From: Heliocidaris tuberculata
Lineage: Eukaryota > Echinodermata > Echinoidea > Camarodonta > Echinometridae
DNA: 64,000 nt
Assembly (NCBI GenBank): GCA_025618425.1
Contig: CM046832.1
Span: 71,200,187 to 71,264,186, forward strand
Reading direction: 5' to 3'
The notes under the pieces were generated by a model that saw only the letters and a program-made list of their open reading frames with translations, was not told the DNA's origin and did no database searches. Shown in pieces: positions 1 through 12,076 of the stretch; position 1 is the stretch's first letter, and the number at the start of each line of letters is the position of its first letter. A program made the position numbers and the translations under genes.

Positions 1-270
1 CCATTGACTTTACACAGCAGTGTGTGTGCACACACTCGATGACCGGTGGGTTATTTCACGTGATGGCCAAATTATCTAAATTCTAATTTAGGTAAATGCC
101 GAAATAACTTCAACTTACTCTAAATTTACGAACATTAAGCCTTGGTCTTTGAAACTTATTAGGTATGTGTACCTATATACCTGACAACTATCAGCCAAAT
201 TTTGTAAAAACAGCTGATGTCATCGCTAATTTATTGCGAAAAACCTCAATTTAATATGAATAGCATGACC
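1..270. other. intronic or flanking sequence, nothing recognised
   Basis: No exon, RNA gene or clear repeat is visible. By comparison with the CHCHD4 exons downstream this is probably inside that gene's first intron or its upstream flank. Confidence 0.4.
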
Positions 271-612
271 TAAAATGACCTTTGACCTTAGCATGTGACC
301 CTCACCAGCACCATAACAAGTTCCCCCAAGTGCATCTCTGACAGAATTTTAGTCTCAGTAGCATTGATAGTTGCAAAGTAATTTGTCACAAGAAAGTCTT
401 GCAATCTCCAATAACCTCGCATTTAAGTGTGAGTGTCTTGCATGTAAACTTAAAGTTAAACATATGGCCTCAATAACCTTTGACTTAGCATGCAACCTTT
501 GACAGCACTATAATGTGAAAGTCCCCAAGTGCATCTCTGACCCAAGTTTGGTCATTATAGGATTAACAATTGTCAAGTTATTTGTCACAAGAGAGTTTGC
601 TGGTAAACTTTA
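271..612. repeat. two-unit tandem repeat, about 199-bp period, with TGACCT direct repeats
   Basis: Two diverged units share TGACCTTTGACCT-like starts, CCCCAAGTGCATCTCTGAC (first at about 327, again about 199 bp later) and ATTTGTCACAAGA. The first unit holds an exact direct repeat of the hexamer TGACCT with one-base spacing at about 276-288. The same hexamer arrangement recurs in the unrelated-looking array at 52-53 kb. Confidence 0.7.
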
Positions 613-1726
613 ACATTTGTTAAGATAAGAATGAGGAAATGAAAGAAAGTGGAAAAGAGGACAGAAAAAAAAGAGAAGAATGATAAAATAATGTTAAGAG
701 TAAGACCATATTTTATTAATTTTTCTAAGAAATGATGAGACATAAAAGTAATTTCTTTACAAAGCCACTCGTTTAATCAAGGAACATATAATTCAAACTT
801 TTAACATTTTAAAGAAATTGCCAAATATATTGCAAGTTGAGTATTTGTGTTATCTCTATCACCATGCTCTGTTTCGTTCTGCTTTTTCTTTTTTCATTTC
901 CATGGTCTTCTTTGCATTGTTGCCTACAGGCATCAATGCATTGGTCTTGTTTGTGTTTTGACTTCTTATTGCATTGTCGCCCCTAGGCATCAGTGTCTTG
1001 ATCTTGTGGGCATTAATTGTGCATTCCTATTTGCATTTTGCAGAATTCCTATTTGCAGAACCAGAAAAGTCAGACAAACATAAAAAGTTTGAGAAAAATC
1101 GGAATTCTAGTAATAGAAAGTTATGAAATTACTAGACAAATTGGCAACTTGGTCATGAGTTTGTGACGTTGTCCAAGAATATGATTTCCTCATTCATATT
1201 TATAGTAATATGTTTTTGCAGTTTTTCCTTCTTCTTTTGCCATGCTGTTTTTTTCTCAGGGGAGGGGGAGAGGGGCTTGTGCCCTTGAAATATCCTCGGG
1301 CCTCATGTATCAAATTTCTTATAGATCAAGTTTGTAAAGATTCTAATTCCATTTCCATGTACCTATCATATATCTTCTCATCTATGCACAGTGCTTTCCA
1401 GTGTTTTTGATATTCAGCAGAATTTGGTCATTCAAGATATCTGTTATTTGTTTCTATTTCTAAGTTCTTTCCTACATTATCGTCCTCTAAGAAGAGCTTG
1501 TAGATTATTCACAGTTGTCATTGTCATTCTCCTTCTAGTAATGAAAATAACCAATAACTTTCAAGGTTTTATGGAACTTGTTACATGTAAGTTAATCAAA
1601 ATTAGTTTAGTAAAACTAAAAAAACCTATAGATCTGTGATCCTGTCAGAAGTAGGTAGTCAGAACTGTCAGAACTGTGTTGTGATCTCACACATAACTAT
1701 AAAACTATCTTCCTTTTCATTTTCAG
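613..1726 (+). other. presumed CHCHD4 intron 1 (partial)
   Basis: AT-rich sequence ending in a good polypyrimidine tract and TTTCAG acceptor at 1721-1726. I looked for the short first exon expected in this family (about 8 codons, ending one base into a glycine codon before GT) and did not find it, so it probably lies to the left of the window. Confidence 0.5.
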
Positions 1727-2789
1727 GAAAGGATCAGGTCCTCTTTGTCACAAAAGAGGACCATGAGACTCCAATCAAAGAAGAACTCAAGTATCTTGCT
1801 GAGGAGGATGAACCTGAAGGTAACTTGCTTGAACCACAATAATCATCATTTCATGTAGTTCATGTATGTCTTCACAGTTTATTTCAAACATCAATAATGT
1901 CCATAGTTCATTATGCTTTAGAAAATATTCATGTACTTAGGCTTCAATAGCTGTTGTTGGCACTTAGTGCATTACATTTTGCTACCATTTACCAATTTAC
2001 TCTCACATTTACATTTACATACACATCTGGGTCCAGTGTAGTAAGTATTTATGCTTGTCATACAAAAATAAAGTGAATTTGTGAATCTCTAGGGGGGTGT
2101 CCTATACCTAGAGCATTTCAAAACTTCAACAAAGTTTTGCTCATAATGGACTTTTGGATGTGTTTTTAAATAATTCTTACTTTGAGTATTCAGCATTGGT
2201 AAGTGTGTGCACACAAATTTCAATTTTCAAAGCTTCGGGGGGGGGGGGGGGGGGGGTGTGAGATCTAAAAATATATGTTCCAAATAATTTTCAACTAATA
2301 GATGATTAAAATGAATGACAGTGTGTGTACTTGTTATAATTTTCTAGAATGTTAAAGCAGGAAATTAGTCAACTTTGTCTGTATGCTTTTCAGATTATGA
2401 AGCAGCAAACTTGTTTTATTTTTAGGCTTTTTAGAACCCCCTTCCGATTTCACAGAATTTATTTTGGTTTAATGTTGACAGGATTAATCCTTGCTAATGG
2501 GGATATAAACTGGAGCTGCCCTTGCTTGGGTGGTATGGCTAGTGGTCCTTGTGGTATGGAGTTCAGAGAAGCCTTCTCCTGCTTTCACTACAGCACCGCA
2601 GAACCCAAGGGTTCTGATTGCATAGACAATTTCCGCAAGATGCAGGAATGCATGGTCAACTACCCTGAATTATACCCTATGAATGACAAGTCTGAACCAG
2701 AAGAAACCATGGCTGTAGCGGGAGCTACTCAAGATGGGATTGAAAAGGACCAAGTAGAAAGTACAACAGACAAAGAGAATGTCAGCTAA
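1727..2789 (+). CDS. CHCHD4: CHCHD4 / MIA40 mitochondrial intermembrane-space import oxidoreductase, 5' partial
   Basis: Two exons, 1727-1819 and 2482-2789 (stop TAA 2787-2789), joined in phase through a split glycine codon. Exon 2 encodes the family's N-terminal block including [10 protein letters not shown]. Exon 3 encodes NWSCPCLGG followed by a twin CX9C helical hairpin ([11 protein letters not shown] and [11 protein letters not shown]) and an acidic tail. MIA40 oxidises incoming Cys-motif proteins through the redox-active CPC dithiol, docks substrates on the CHCH hydrophobic groove, and is re-oxidised by the ALR/Erv1 flavoenzyme in the mitochondrial intermembrane space. All six family cysteines are present. 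About 132 residues are visible; with the missing first exon (about 8 residues) the length matches the vertebrate protein. Exon 2 starts two bases into a glycine codon, so the initiator must be upstream of the window. Open sequence directly 5' of exon 3 is intronic read-through. Confidence 0.95.
1820..2481 (+). other. CHCHD4 intron 2
   Basis: Starts with GTAACTTG and ends with AATGTTGACAG. Contains a 20-base poly-G tract at 2237-2256. No other feature is recognised. Confidence 0.85.
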
Positions 2790-3226
2790 CATGAAAGCAT
2801 ACCGAGAAGTGCTGGACTGGATGGTTGAACCATTTTATACCTTAGTGTGATTAAATTCAATGAAGAGTGGTCCTTTACACATGTATTGTAAATCTGGATG
2901 CTGCTGAACAGAAGTTGTGAATTCCAGGTTGACGTGGGTATCAGCATGAAGTTTGTGGTCAGTGTAGTAATTCTTAAGAATATATCAGAGGTAATCAATT
3001 GAGAAATGTATTTCGGCACTTTTCACATTGTGGAAGATTGATTATCATTTGAAAAAAGCAAATGCCACGTGTGGCATGAAAATGATTCTGTATGAATTCT
3101 CACTTCTTGATGACAGCACCCTTGGAAAGCATCATGTCTCCTACTTCTTACTTTTTGGTTGAAGTAGAACTACATGTCAAAAATACTCAATATGTTTCCA
3201 ATAAAACACATTAACAGAGGAATAAG
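2790..3226 (+). other. CHCHD4 3' UTR (estimated)
   Basis: Follows the CHCHD4 stop codon. A canonical AATAAA lies at 3200-3205, about 410 bp after the stop, so cleavage is expected near 3215-3230. The end is an estimate. Confidence 0.6.
3200..3205 (+). terminator. polyadenylation signal AATAAA for CHCHD4
   Basis: First canonical hexamer on the + strand downstream of the CHCHD4 stop codon. Confidence 0.6.
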
Positions 3227-3626
3227 GATTCGAACTTAAATTTTCTTGTTAATGAATTGAAATTTTGAATATAAAATTGATCACACCATATTTTGCACTG
3301 TGATCAAATGCAATTTATGTGTGATTGTGAAATGGGACCAAAGATCACGTACGTATTTGGTGGGTTAGTTCACATCCACTAAAGATGTCCTTATACATGT
3401 AAATACACCAATGAAAATCGGTATCTCTATTAATTATATTTCTTCCTCCCCGTATTTGTAGTTTTGTATATGTATGGCAATTTAATTGAACTTGTAAGGC
3501 ATGCCATATAACAGGAATGGCACATAGTTCTATCCCAATTATATCATTGTTTTATCCTACATTTATTCACATGACAATAGATGGGTTAACAAGTAACCAG
3601 TCATTCTTAAATTGTATATTGATTAA

Positions 3627-3889
3627 GGTAGCTTAGCGAAACGTTGTGGCGCGTAAAAACACAGGAAAGACGCATATGACAAAATTATTCAAAATAAAAA
3701 TGTTATTCTATAGAGGCAGAACCAAAATATTAGGATGTAGGATTAGTATTTACGTCTTTGAACAAATTTAAGCAAAATAATATGAAAACTTTTATTCAGA
3801 TATGTCTGATTCTAATCACAAAACTAGCAATTTTCCTCTTTGCGTCTTTCCCACGTCTTTATGCGCCATTGCGTTTTCGTTAAGCTACC
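3627..3889. mobile_element. 263-bp MITE with TAA target duplication (PIF/Harbinger-like)
   Basis: Inverted ends begin GGTAGCTTAGCGAAACG on the left and, on the opposite strand at the right, GGTAGCTTAACGAAAACG. The match continues through GGCGC and GGAAAGACGCA. Both ends are flanked by TAA (3624-3626 and 3890-3892). A 3-bp TAA target duplication and GG-starting ends are typical of PIF/Harbinger-derived MITEs; that assignment is inference. Confidence 0.7.
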
Positions 3890-4044
3890 TAATCAACAAT
3901 GCTATGTAGCATTTTTTGATAATTTATAGAATTTTCTTCTCCCTATAAGAAAAATCGAGAATTATGAAAAGAAAAGCTAATAGTAATAACAAATCTAGAT
4001 TTATATAGTGATTAATATGAACTATATATATCACTAATCGTTAA

Positions 4045-4455
4045 AGGTACTTCTTCCCTTTTGCAGACTTACACAAAATTCCGCGAAACTTTGCACAGGT
4101 TTAGTAGACATCCTGTAGATACTGCCTATAAAATTTCAAGGTCGCAACTTCTATAACTCCATTGTAAGAAATGAAAATCTTGCTTTTGTCGAAGAGGGAG
4201 CTATTCAGAGATCAACACAAGTACGTCTACTGGTAACAGTCTAAATATAAATTTAAAAATTACACAATTTCTTTTGAGTCAGAAAAAATAAAGTGTTACC
4301 AAAAGTAACCAAATCATTTTCATTACTTACTTAAAAGCAAATTACATGTATAATCCTTTCCACATCCGCACAAATTTTCCAATTAATTCTCTTTTCTAAT
4401 TTATCGCATACTCATACAACTTCTAAATTTAGGGCTGCAAAAGGGACGAGTTCCT
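4045..4455. mobile_element. 411-bp TTAA-flanked MITE
   Basis: TTAA at 4041-4044 and 4456-4459 brackets inverted ends AGGTACTTCTTCCCTTTTGCAG and the near-match AGGAACTCGTCCCTTTTGCAG on the other strand. TTAA targeting is characteristic of piggyBac and Kolobok transposases. No coding sequence. Confidence 0.7.
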
Positions 4456-4459
4456 TTAA

Positions 4460-5017
4460 GGTAGAAACAGGAGATATTTTGTGGTTATGCATGTATCAAT
4501 AACAGAAAAGGGGAAAAATAAATAGTCATGTGAGATGTTTCCTGCTAATTTTAGATGACTTCATTCATCATTCTCATGTTTATTGTCTTTGAAGGAATCT
4601 TCAAGAGGTGGGAAACAAAAGTTACTTTTCAGCTCCATAGCCTTTCTTTAAAATTTTCTAGGAAATTTACCTCTTTTTTGTTGGTACATAATTATTTGCA
4701 TTTTCTTGAAAATTTGAAATTATATTTTTCATGTTCTGTACCCACTCACTCAGTGCTACATGTGATTTCACTGTGATCAAATGATATTCTATTAAATAAT
4801 TATAACCTTGATTTGTTCTTTCCTCCTGTGATTTAATGTTTTGCTTTTCTCTAAAGGAACCTGACAATGGATACTAAGTTGTCTCGAGTTAAAGCAGAAA
4901 ATAACATAAAAATGACTCCCTCAATTTACTGTTGGAAATAAACTTGTACATTTTTCATCAATTAGTTGAAGGAACATTGTACATGGGTTGTACAACCATG
5001 CTCAACGGTCAATATTC
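4460..5017. other. intergenic, nothing recognised
   Basis: AT-rich sequence with no convincing exon or repeat boundary. Confidence 0.4.
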
Positions 5018-5140
5018 TACACTAGAACCAAACACTGTACCTAATCCTAACCTAAAACCCAATTGCAATCCTAACCCTAACCCTATACATGTATTTTTGA
5101 CGAAATAAAGCCTGATGCAAATGTCAACCAGAGCATGTGT
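5018..5140. repeat. dispersed repeat with CCCTAA telomere-like core, copy 1
   Basis: Contains AACACTGTACCTAATCCTAA and CTAACCCTAACCCTA, then GACGAAATAAAGCCTGATGC. A homologous stretch in the same order and orientation occurs at about 38310-38440. The core is the CCCTAA motif shared with animal telomeres, here interstitial. Confidence 0.5.
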
Positions 5141-5285
5141 CGAAGCACTGGTATTTGTACTGTATGCGACATGAATGTCTCCACGAACTCGTTCTTAAAA
5201 ATTCACGTTCTTAAAAATTCAGTCTAGTTTGAGTAGATTAATTAAACGACTATTTGTTAGCTCTTATATTAATTAGAATTTATAT

Positions 5286-5730
5286 TCAAAAGAATTGAAA
5301 TATCCATTTTGGTTTAACAAATCCAGTCCACATAGTACTGGTATAGTGTCTTTTCCTTGCAGTAACAAAGTCCTTCACAATACTGTATGCTCCACAAAGT
5401 AGTACATGGGCCACAATGATTAAAGACAATTCAAAATGACCAGTTGAACCAATAAAAACATAACAATCCATGTTCTCTAAAATAATAAGTGGACCTTAAA
5501 AAGTTTTGTGAAGTTTATCAGAAAGTTCATAAGAATGATCATAAAATTACATGTACCTCACTGGTTGCAGTTAGAAGCGGAGACCTGCAGAAATAAGGAT
5601 AGTTGACATGCAATTTTGAGGTTGTAAGAAAATGTGGATGTCGCTCACCTAAAGCTCCTTCGACAAACATTGGTGTGTCTCTCAGCTCCGGCAGGAATCC
5701 TCGTCTTTGTCGATGCTGATGGGACCCCAT
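5286..5730 (-). CDS. possible two-exon gene for a 90-residue single-pass membrane protein
   Basis: Not recognised. Exon 1 runs 5730 down to 5649 (ATG with A at -3, then SHQHRQRRGFLPELRDTP) and stops one base into a codon before GTGAGC. Exon 2 runs 5476 down to 5286 after a TTATTTTAG acceptor and supplies the two missing bases. The joined frame gives 90 residues: a basic N-terminus, a hydrophobic stretch FELSLIIVAHVLLCGAYSIV that could span a membrane, then a basic C-terminus and the stop TGA at 5288-5286. The intron is only 172 bp. Consensus splice sites, matching phases and a plausible topology support it. Against it: no recognised homologue and no convincing polyadenylation signal nearby. 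It could be a chance pairing. Confidence 0.35.
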
Positions 5731-7079
5731 TTTGTTCTGATTCTCCAATTTTATTCAGACAGGGACAACATTCCACTGATAGTGGACGCAGTGATGTTCT
5801 AGAATGTGTGTGATTAAAAAACCCACAGTAATAAGATAACTTTACAGTCAGTACAGGTGTACTGTGCTTTAAAATTAATACAGAGAAACAGTGGCATAGC
5901 TTTGGTCCAGCCATTAAGGAAGCACTGGCATCATAGGGGGTGGGAGCATTTGTCTTATTCAGTGAAAATACGGGGAGGGTTTGGGAAGGGATCCTTTTGT
6001 CTTTTCATTTTCCTTTCACTGTCTCCCTTTCTCTTTTCATCTTTTTTTTTATTTTATAAAATCTTATGTTTTTTTTTTTCAGTGGAGGGGGGGGGGGGAG
6101 CAGGTTCTGAAATTCATAATGTATTTATTTAAACATCCGCAAGGGGTCATTTATAAAAAGTTGCACATGATCAAATGATGCCATCTCATAGATTGATACC
6201 TTAATGAGGACACATATCTGTATTTCATGGAATGATCACTGACAATGGTTGAGTAATATAGACCTAGCTCTGAGAAAGTTTTTCTAAGAATGAAAGGGAT
6301 CTATACCCTCTCCAGCAGAATTTAATATGTACTTGTAAAAGCCAAATCAAAATAAAAATATTTCTAGCTCGAATACCTAAAGGCGAATTCACAGAGAGCA
6401 AAGGAATCGCCCCCCCCCCCCCCTCCCCGGCCCCCTCTTTCAAACAAAATTTAATAGTCATTTTCTGGCCATGTACCCTAGTTACACCGTCAAACCTATA
6501 CCGTTAAGGGTTTCAACTAATTCATCAAATGAAACTTCAGAGAATTGTTATTTCTGGCCTTAGGAATGCAGAAGCTGATCTGCTCAAGCCAACATCCGAC
6601 CATCATGATACAGAGGCCGACTTTGTCATAATCATGGTAAAAATAATTATAGGAAGGACAAATCTAGAATCTTTCCACGTCCTTGAAATACAAGTGAGGG
6701 GAATCCAGTGTCATGAAATCATGAATTACTATCCACACTGACCATAATTTAGATCATAGAGGCGAAACTGAGGGTTGACATGGGGCATTAAATAGGCTAT
6801 ATAAAAGAATGAAGTATCAAAGATGAGAGGGGGAAATTGGAAGGCTTATCAAAATGTTAGAATTTACACCTTATACATTAATATTATTTTTTGTCACCCG
6901 GCCCCACCCCCGCCCGATACCAGGTGCACCCCTCCCGAGTTTATAGTAACAATCTGATAGATCGTGAAAAATATTTGAATGCAAAGTAATCAGGAGGAAT
7001 CAATCCCATAACTAAAATGGACAATTTGAATCACCCTGGTGAATAAAATTCAAGCTCTGACAGGAATATTATAATACTG
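5731..7079. other. intergenic; homopolymer tracts only
   Basis: Holds a poly-T/poly-G stretch at about 6040-6101 and a poly-C tract at about 6411-6426. No supported gene is seen on either strand. Confidence 0.45.
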
Positions 7080-7640
7080 GGTTAACAGAAAGTTATGCAG
7101 CCGCAACGTTATTAGTCGCATGTATTTGTATAATGAAAAGAAAATGTAAACAAAAGCACATGCCATGCGCGAGCGACTGCTGTTATTGGTCATTGAAAGG
7201 AGATGATTCCCGCGAGTTTTAACAACTTACTGTCCAGTGTGTTAATAGTATTAGACAAATCAAAACATTAATGAAGTGATGCTATAGTGTTATGAAAAGG
7301 GGTTACGTTTTATACAACGCACATACAGCGCTAGCCCGGAATAAATACCTATATGTGTTCGGATGTGCCACGTATACGAAGGAAAAGACCGGGGTCTGCA
7401 CAGCGGTAGTGGAAACCAATGTGGTAGAAGTAGTGATGGTGGTAGTCACTTCGCACAGTATAGTAGTAAGAGCAGGGAAATAATTTCCCTGGTAAGAGGA
7501 ATCCATGCATGCAAGTTGACATCGTGACCCACAACCAAGTTCCGCTTTCCGCTGGCGCGGCCCGCTGATAACTATAGTCAGGAGCTCGATCCGTGCGCAT
7601 AACTTATTTTTATATGCCGGCGAGTATTGTGATCAGAAGG
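7080..7640. other. CpG-richer unexplained segment
   Basis: Locally richer in CpG (CGCGAGCGACTG, CGCGGCCCGC) than the surrounding AT-rich DNA. It could be a promoter or old unmethylated repeat. No matching exon is identified; a minus-strand 5' exon for the small gene at 5.3-5.7 kb is possible but unsupported. Confidence 0.25.
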
Positions 7641-8111
7641 TCAAAAAGCCAAGATTACAGAATCTAGGCTTATGAATCGTTAAAAAAGGGCATTGAAACT
7701 TAGCACTGAAGGTGAGCCTGCTTGTATGGACATGGTAGAGCACCTTTATAGTTCATTTGGTTTTTTATATTCAGCTCCCACGGTACAAAGCTTTTTGAAA
7801 AAAAAGGCCGGGGTGCGTTTCATGCACCGAAGTATTATATGACGTGAGAGATCTCTCTTCAAACATGAGAGATACCAAGGAGTATACCTCCTTGGATCAG
7901 TCTTCCACCTCCCTGCTTGGATATACCCGTTCAAAATTCTGTGCCCGAGCTAAAAAGAAGAAGATCTTTTAAGGAAAAAAGGTTTTTGGTGTGCTCGTTT
8001 TACTCAATTTTTTTAATTCCAAAATCGTACGACTCGAGCGTTATGAAGCCGGGACAAATGACACTACAACAAAGGATCTCGGAACAATGTCGGATCTCCA
8101 CTTTAAAGATT
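7641..8111. other. intergenic, nothing recognised
   Basis: Short hairpins such as GAGAGATCTCTC occur, but no gene or clear element boundary is seen. Confidence 0.4.
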
Positions 8112-8115
8112 TTAA

Positions 8116-8523
8116 CCCTTTCAGGACAGGAATTATTTAAAGGCTACATTGATCACATTTCGTTCTTCAAATTGGCAACAATAATATTTTTCTTTTAGTG
8201 CTACATGGTTCTAACAAAATGCAATGTCTTTGAAAACAATATACATCATTAGAAACTTAGTTGAAAAGTTGAAAAAATTGCCAATTTTGATAAAAAATAG
8301 TGATTTTGAACCTCTAAATGTGTTGCCAATTTAAGGATTATGAAGCTTATTCTCCTTTTTGAAATTCCTGGCATCAAACGCAATATGGTCATGCAACAAA
8401 AATGGACATAGTGTGTGCAGAAATTTTTGCTCTTTCTACTCATGCATCAGGTATATTTTTTAGAGCTCTGAATCAAAAGTTATTGAGCCAAACCACAAAA
8501 TGTGGTCAATTGTCTTGAAAGGG
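8116..8523. mobile_element. 408-bp TTAA-flanked MITE, piggyBac-like ends
   Basis: TTAA at 8112-8115 and 8524-8527. Inverted ends CCCTTTCAGGACA and CCCTTTCAAGACA (right end, other strand). Ends starting CCCT inside TTAA duplications are typical of piggyBac-derived elements. No coding capacity. Confidence 0.75.
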
Positions 8524-8527
8524 TTAA

Positions 8528-11500
8528 GATATTAGGCATATACAGAGCCGTGTCATACCATCTCATTTTAGTGCATGTTGTATACCCTGTCACGCACATC
8601 TTCCTGCTTATCGCGATTCGTGACGATCCTACATTCATGGTATTTACAGCGTCACATGAACACATCGTCTTAAAGCATACTTTCGGAATGCGAATAATTG
8701 TGATATTCTTTTATACAGATTTTATACAGTGACTAAAATGACCCATTTGTGGAAAATATGGCAAAAACCCTCACAGATATCACTATTATTTGGCTTATTT
8801 TCGGTTTTCCTATATATTTCATGATTCTTTACAATTATCACAATTTCTATGGGCATATTACCCCCCCCCCCCTCTCTCCCTCAGCTCCCATTTCCATCCC
8901 TCTCTTCACTCTCTCTTTCTCTTCTCTCCCCCTGCATAGTGCATCACACCCTCTCCTATATAAACACTTATTTGAATTGAGCAAAATACTCTATTTTCTT
9001 ACAAATGTATCATTGTCTATTTAATTCTTATTTAAGGAGAGGATTTTTTTGAAAGTGGTGATGACAAAAAAATTACCCCCAAAAAATTCAATATTCAGGA
9101 AAGAAAAGTCACTATGCTCATGGAAATATGACAAAATGAAGAAATCAATACCATTTCCAGATTAATGTTGTTAATCAGTGTAATACATTTATTGATGATT
9201 CACAAAATCATGCTTAGGAATCATGACTAAGTTTTATATATCTACCTTAGAATAAAAAGAACAGACATTTAGTATTATGTGTGATATTCACAGCTAAAGG
9301 CAAAATTCACTTGGCCACATTAGTTTACAAAAACAAAACATAGCTTAGCATATTAATAGTTTCCAAAACATATATCTTTGACACACACACAACAATGTAA
9401 ACTCTCCCCCCCCCCCTCTTGTGCTATATATAGTCAATGATTAGAAGGAAAAGTAGAATTCAAAATATCATGTATTATGACCAAAACCTTAAAAATAAAC
9501 CTTTACCTTTATAACAATCCCTAAAGCAGAGATGACATGGTATTGCAACTAATAAATTCTTGATCATATTGTTCATTCTACCCAACAACATATGACAATA
9601 TGTTATGCATAATAAAAAGAAACCTACCTCTTGGGATTCAAAACCTAATTATTCAAAATCAAATTATATGAATTGCAAGTTTGAGCAATCACATACCAAG
9701 AAATTGAGAACATAATTTCAAAAGGTATATCATACATTATCATTTGAGGTATGAAATTTTTATACCCATAAAGCAATATTGAATGCAATTGTATTTTCCA
9801 GCTATATTCAATAAACGTTTCATGAGCATGGCTCAACCATATCATACAGAGGACTATTTTGCATTAGTCAAACACTTGGCCTGTACTTACATTTTGAACA
9901 AATACAAAATAAATAAAAATCTTAATATTTCTCCTCCTTTCCTCTCCATAACAGTTGCATGTATTAGAAATATAAGGTTATTAAAGAAGGTGGCTAAAAA
10001 GGGTATACATGTTTTATTTTATCCACTACCTGATTCCTAAGTAATTAGGTCTCATAATGAATATGTTTTCTAATTCCACTCTTGAATCCGAAGTGTTACT
10101 TATTCCAATTCAAATCTGAATTGGAGGTTAAATATCACCATTTAATCTACAGCACATAAAGAGCCACATTGTGTTAGGGAACAAGGAACATAGACTACTA
10201 TTAACACACTAAACTAGTCATGACCTGCTATTAAATGGATACAATGTTATGTAATATAATGTAATCTATGGCTTAGTATTTCTACAGAGAATCTGACCCA
10301 TATAAATATTGCATTCACTATGCATACAGTTGTAAAATTGAATAATGCAATGTGCAAAATAGGCTATTCTAGAAAGCCGAGACATTTAACAAAGCAGCAG
10401 TTCCATATCCAAATACATATTAATTCAGAAAATGCTCTGGCCCTATGCAATTCTCTTTTGTCCAAAATAAAAATCAGATGAGACGTAAAACAAGCAAAAA
10501 ATGTCAATTCAATTAAAGCCCTATTTCAATTAGCTCTTTCTTTTCATCTGTCATATTATGAAGTAACATTGCTTTACCACTGTATAAAATTGTTTAGTAT
10601 GCGGAAAATTCCAACGGATACTCTATCACACCATTTAACTTCAGCAATCTGAAGTTCTGAATATCAATTTCAGTTATTAACAGCCACTGAAAGACAAAGT
10701 AAATTCTCATGCAATGCATATACTTTCTGCTGCAAGCAGACAGGCAACGAAAGAAGAAGAAAAAATTGTTTCTTTGCAGCAAACTACATTATATATCTGA
10801 ATAAGAACATGTCTGTAGTGAGAGCACTAAGACCATATAATGCACACAGAGAGTTTGGGGTATGATTCACCAGCGAAAAAAGCTCACAACTGATGAAGAG
10901 ATTCAGAACAACAAGAAAGTAAACTGAAGAACCATATAAAGCCTGCCTGAGGTTCTTAATGCTACTCTGCATGTACTCATACACTGAAAAGCATCAAATA
11001 AATACCATTAATATGCAAGGATTGGTTAGAAAAAGAAACATCTGCATCATCATCACTACTAGCACATACGACCTGCAGGTTAGATTCCGGACTCGTGTTG
11101 AAGGATCCTACATTTGCATTTTATGAGTAGATTTCATTGATAAGTTGTTTCTAGACTCCTAAAAGAGCACTTCATTTTGCTATTTTTGTTCATGTTACAC
11201 AAAAAAAACATCACAACTAAAGCATGTCATGACCTTGTTAAACTTTAGAGAAACCTGGACAGTAATTACCAAAATGGTAGACATTTCAAATCAATGTGAC
11301 TTCTTGCTTGCTTTATTTTTTGCTGTTCTGATGGGAGCATTTTGCTGTAAATCCTGGCATAAAAACTCATGAACCCATTAACTATTGAATTATACCATAC
11401 CCACAGGCTTAATATAGAAACCACCAAGTTCCGTAGGCAATAGGGTTAATCATTAATTTTAAAAGATGCTTCTTCCATTATTTTTTATTTTCATAAAGCA

Positions 11501-11778
11501 CATAAATATATGGATATCAGCATTGAGCATGCATACAGAAAGAGTTCTACAGCAGAAGCACAATATAATGCCACATTCATTCCTGTATTACCCAATTAAT
11601 ATATATATATATATTAGTAATTAAATACATGTAACAAATATGAATGCACAAGATTGTAATCAATGTTCATGGCTATCACTATGGCAGCAGTTGCTCATGA
11701 AAGTATGTTATGCCAACACAGTAGTGAGGCAAAAACCAGTTTGCTAAAAGCTGCTTGCACATGCACATAACAGTTGCC
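8528..11778. other. AT-rich intergenic region, no gene recognised
   Basis: Downstream of OTUD5 on its strand. Contains poly-C tracts near 8861 and 9407 and a short AT microsatellite near 11599-11615. I see no supported exon on either strand. Confidence 0.45.
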
Positions 11779-11782
11779 TTAA

Positions 11783-12076
11783 AGAGGACCAATCACTAAA
11801 AAAATATTCTGCTCCTAAATGTATTTGATTCCATGTCAGTCTACTATTCAAAATGTCATCATCAAATATTACTTTGGATAAAAATTATCTCTAAATGAAG
11901 GTAAGAACTACTTGTGAGTAGACTATTCAATGCACCCAGCACCCATACCAGCACTCAGGTGCATGAACCCATCCATAACTTCGGTTCTGTGTGTGGTTGA
12001 AAAAAAAAATTGTTCTTTATTTTCTTCTGTTCCTCAACCATTTACCCATAGAATGCTGGGTATGGTTGATTCCCTT
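11783..12076. mobile_element. probable TTAA-type MITE, copy A of a two-copy family
   Basis: Left end TTAA followed by AGAGGACCAATCACTAAAAAAATA resembles, on the opposite strand, the right end of the element at 15274-15617 (AGGGTACCAATCACC). The right boundary here is uncertain; TCAAGGGAATCAACCA near 12076 is the best candidate. Confidence 0.35.

Noticed and set aside
2349..2481. N-terminal extension of the CHCHD4 exon 3 frame
   Set aside because: CHCHD4 alignment and the AATGTTGACAG acceptor place the exon start at 2482; the upstream frame is intron.
7292..7600. Overlapping open frames in a CpG-richer segment
   Set aside because: No protein similarity recognised and mutually overlapping on both strands; more likely compositional.
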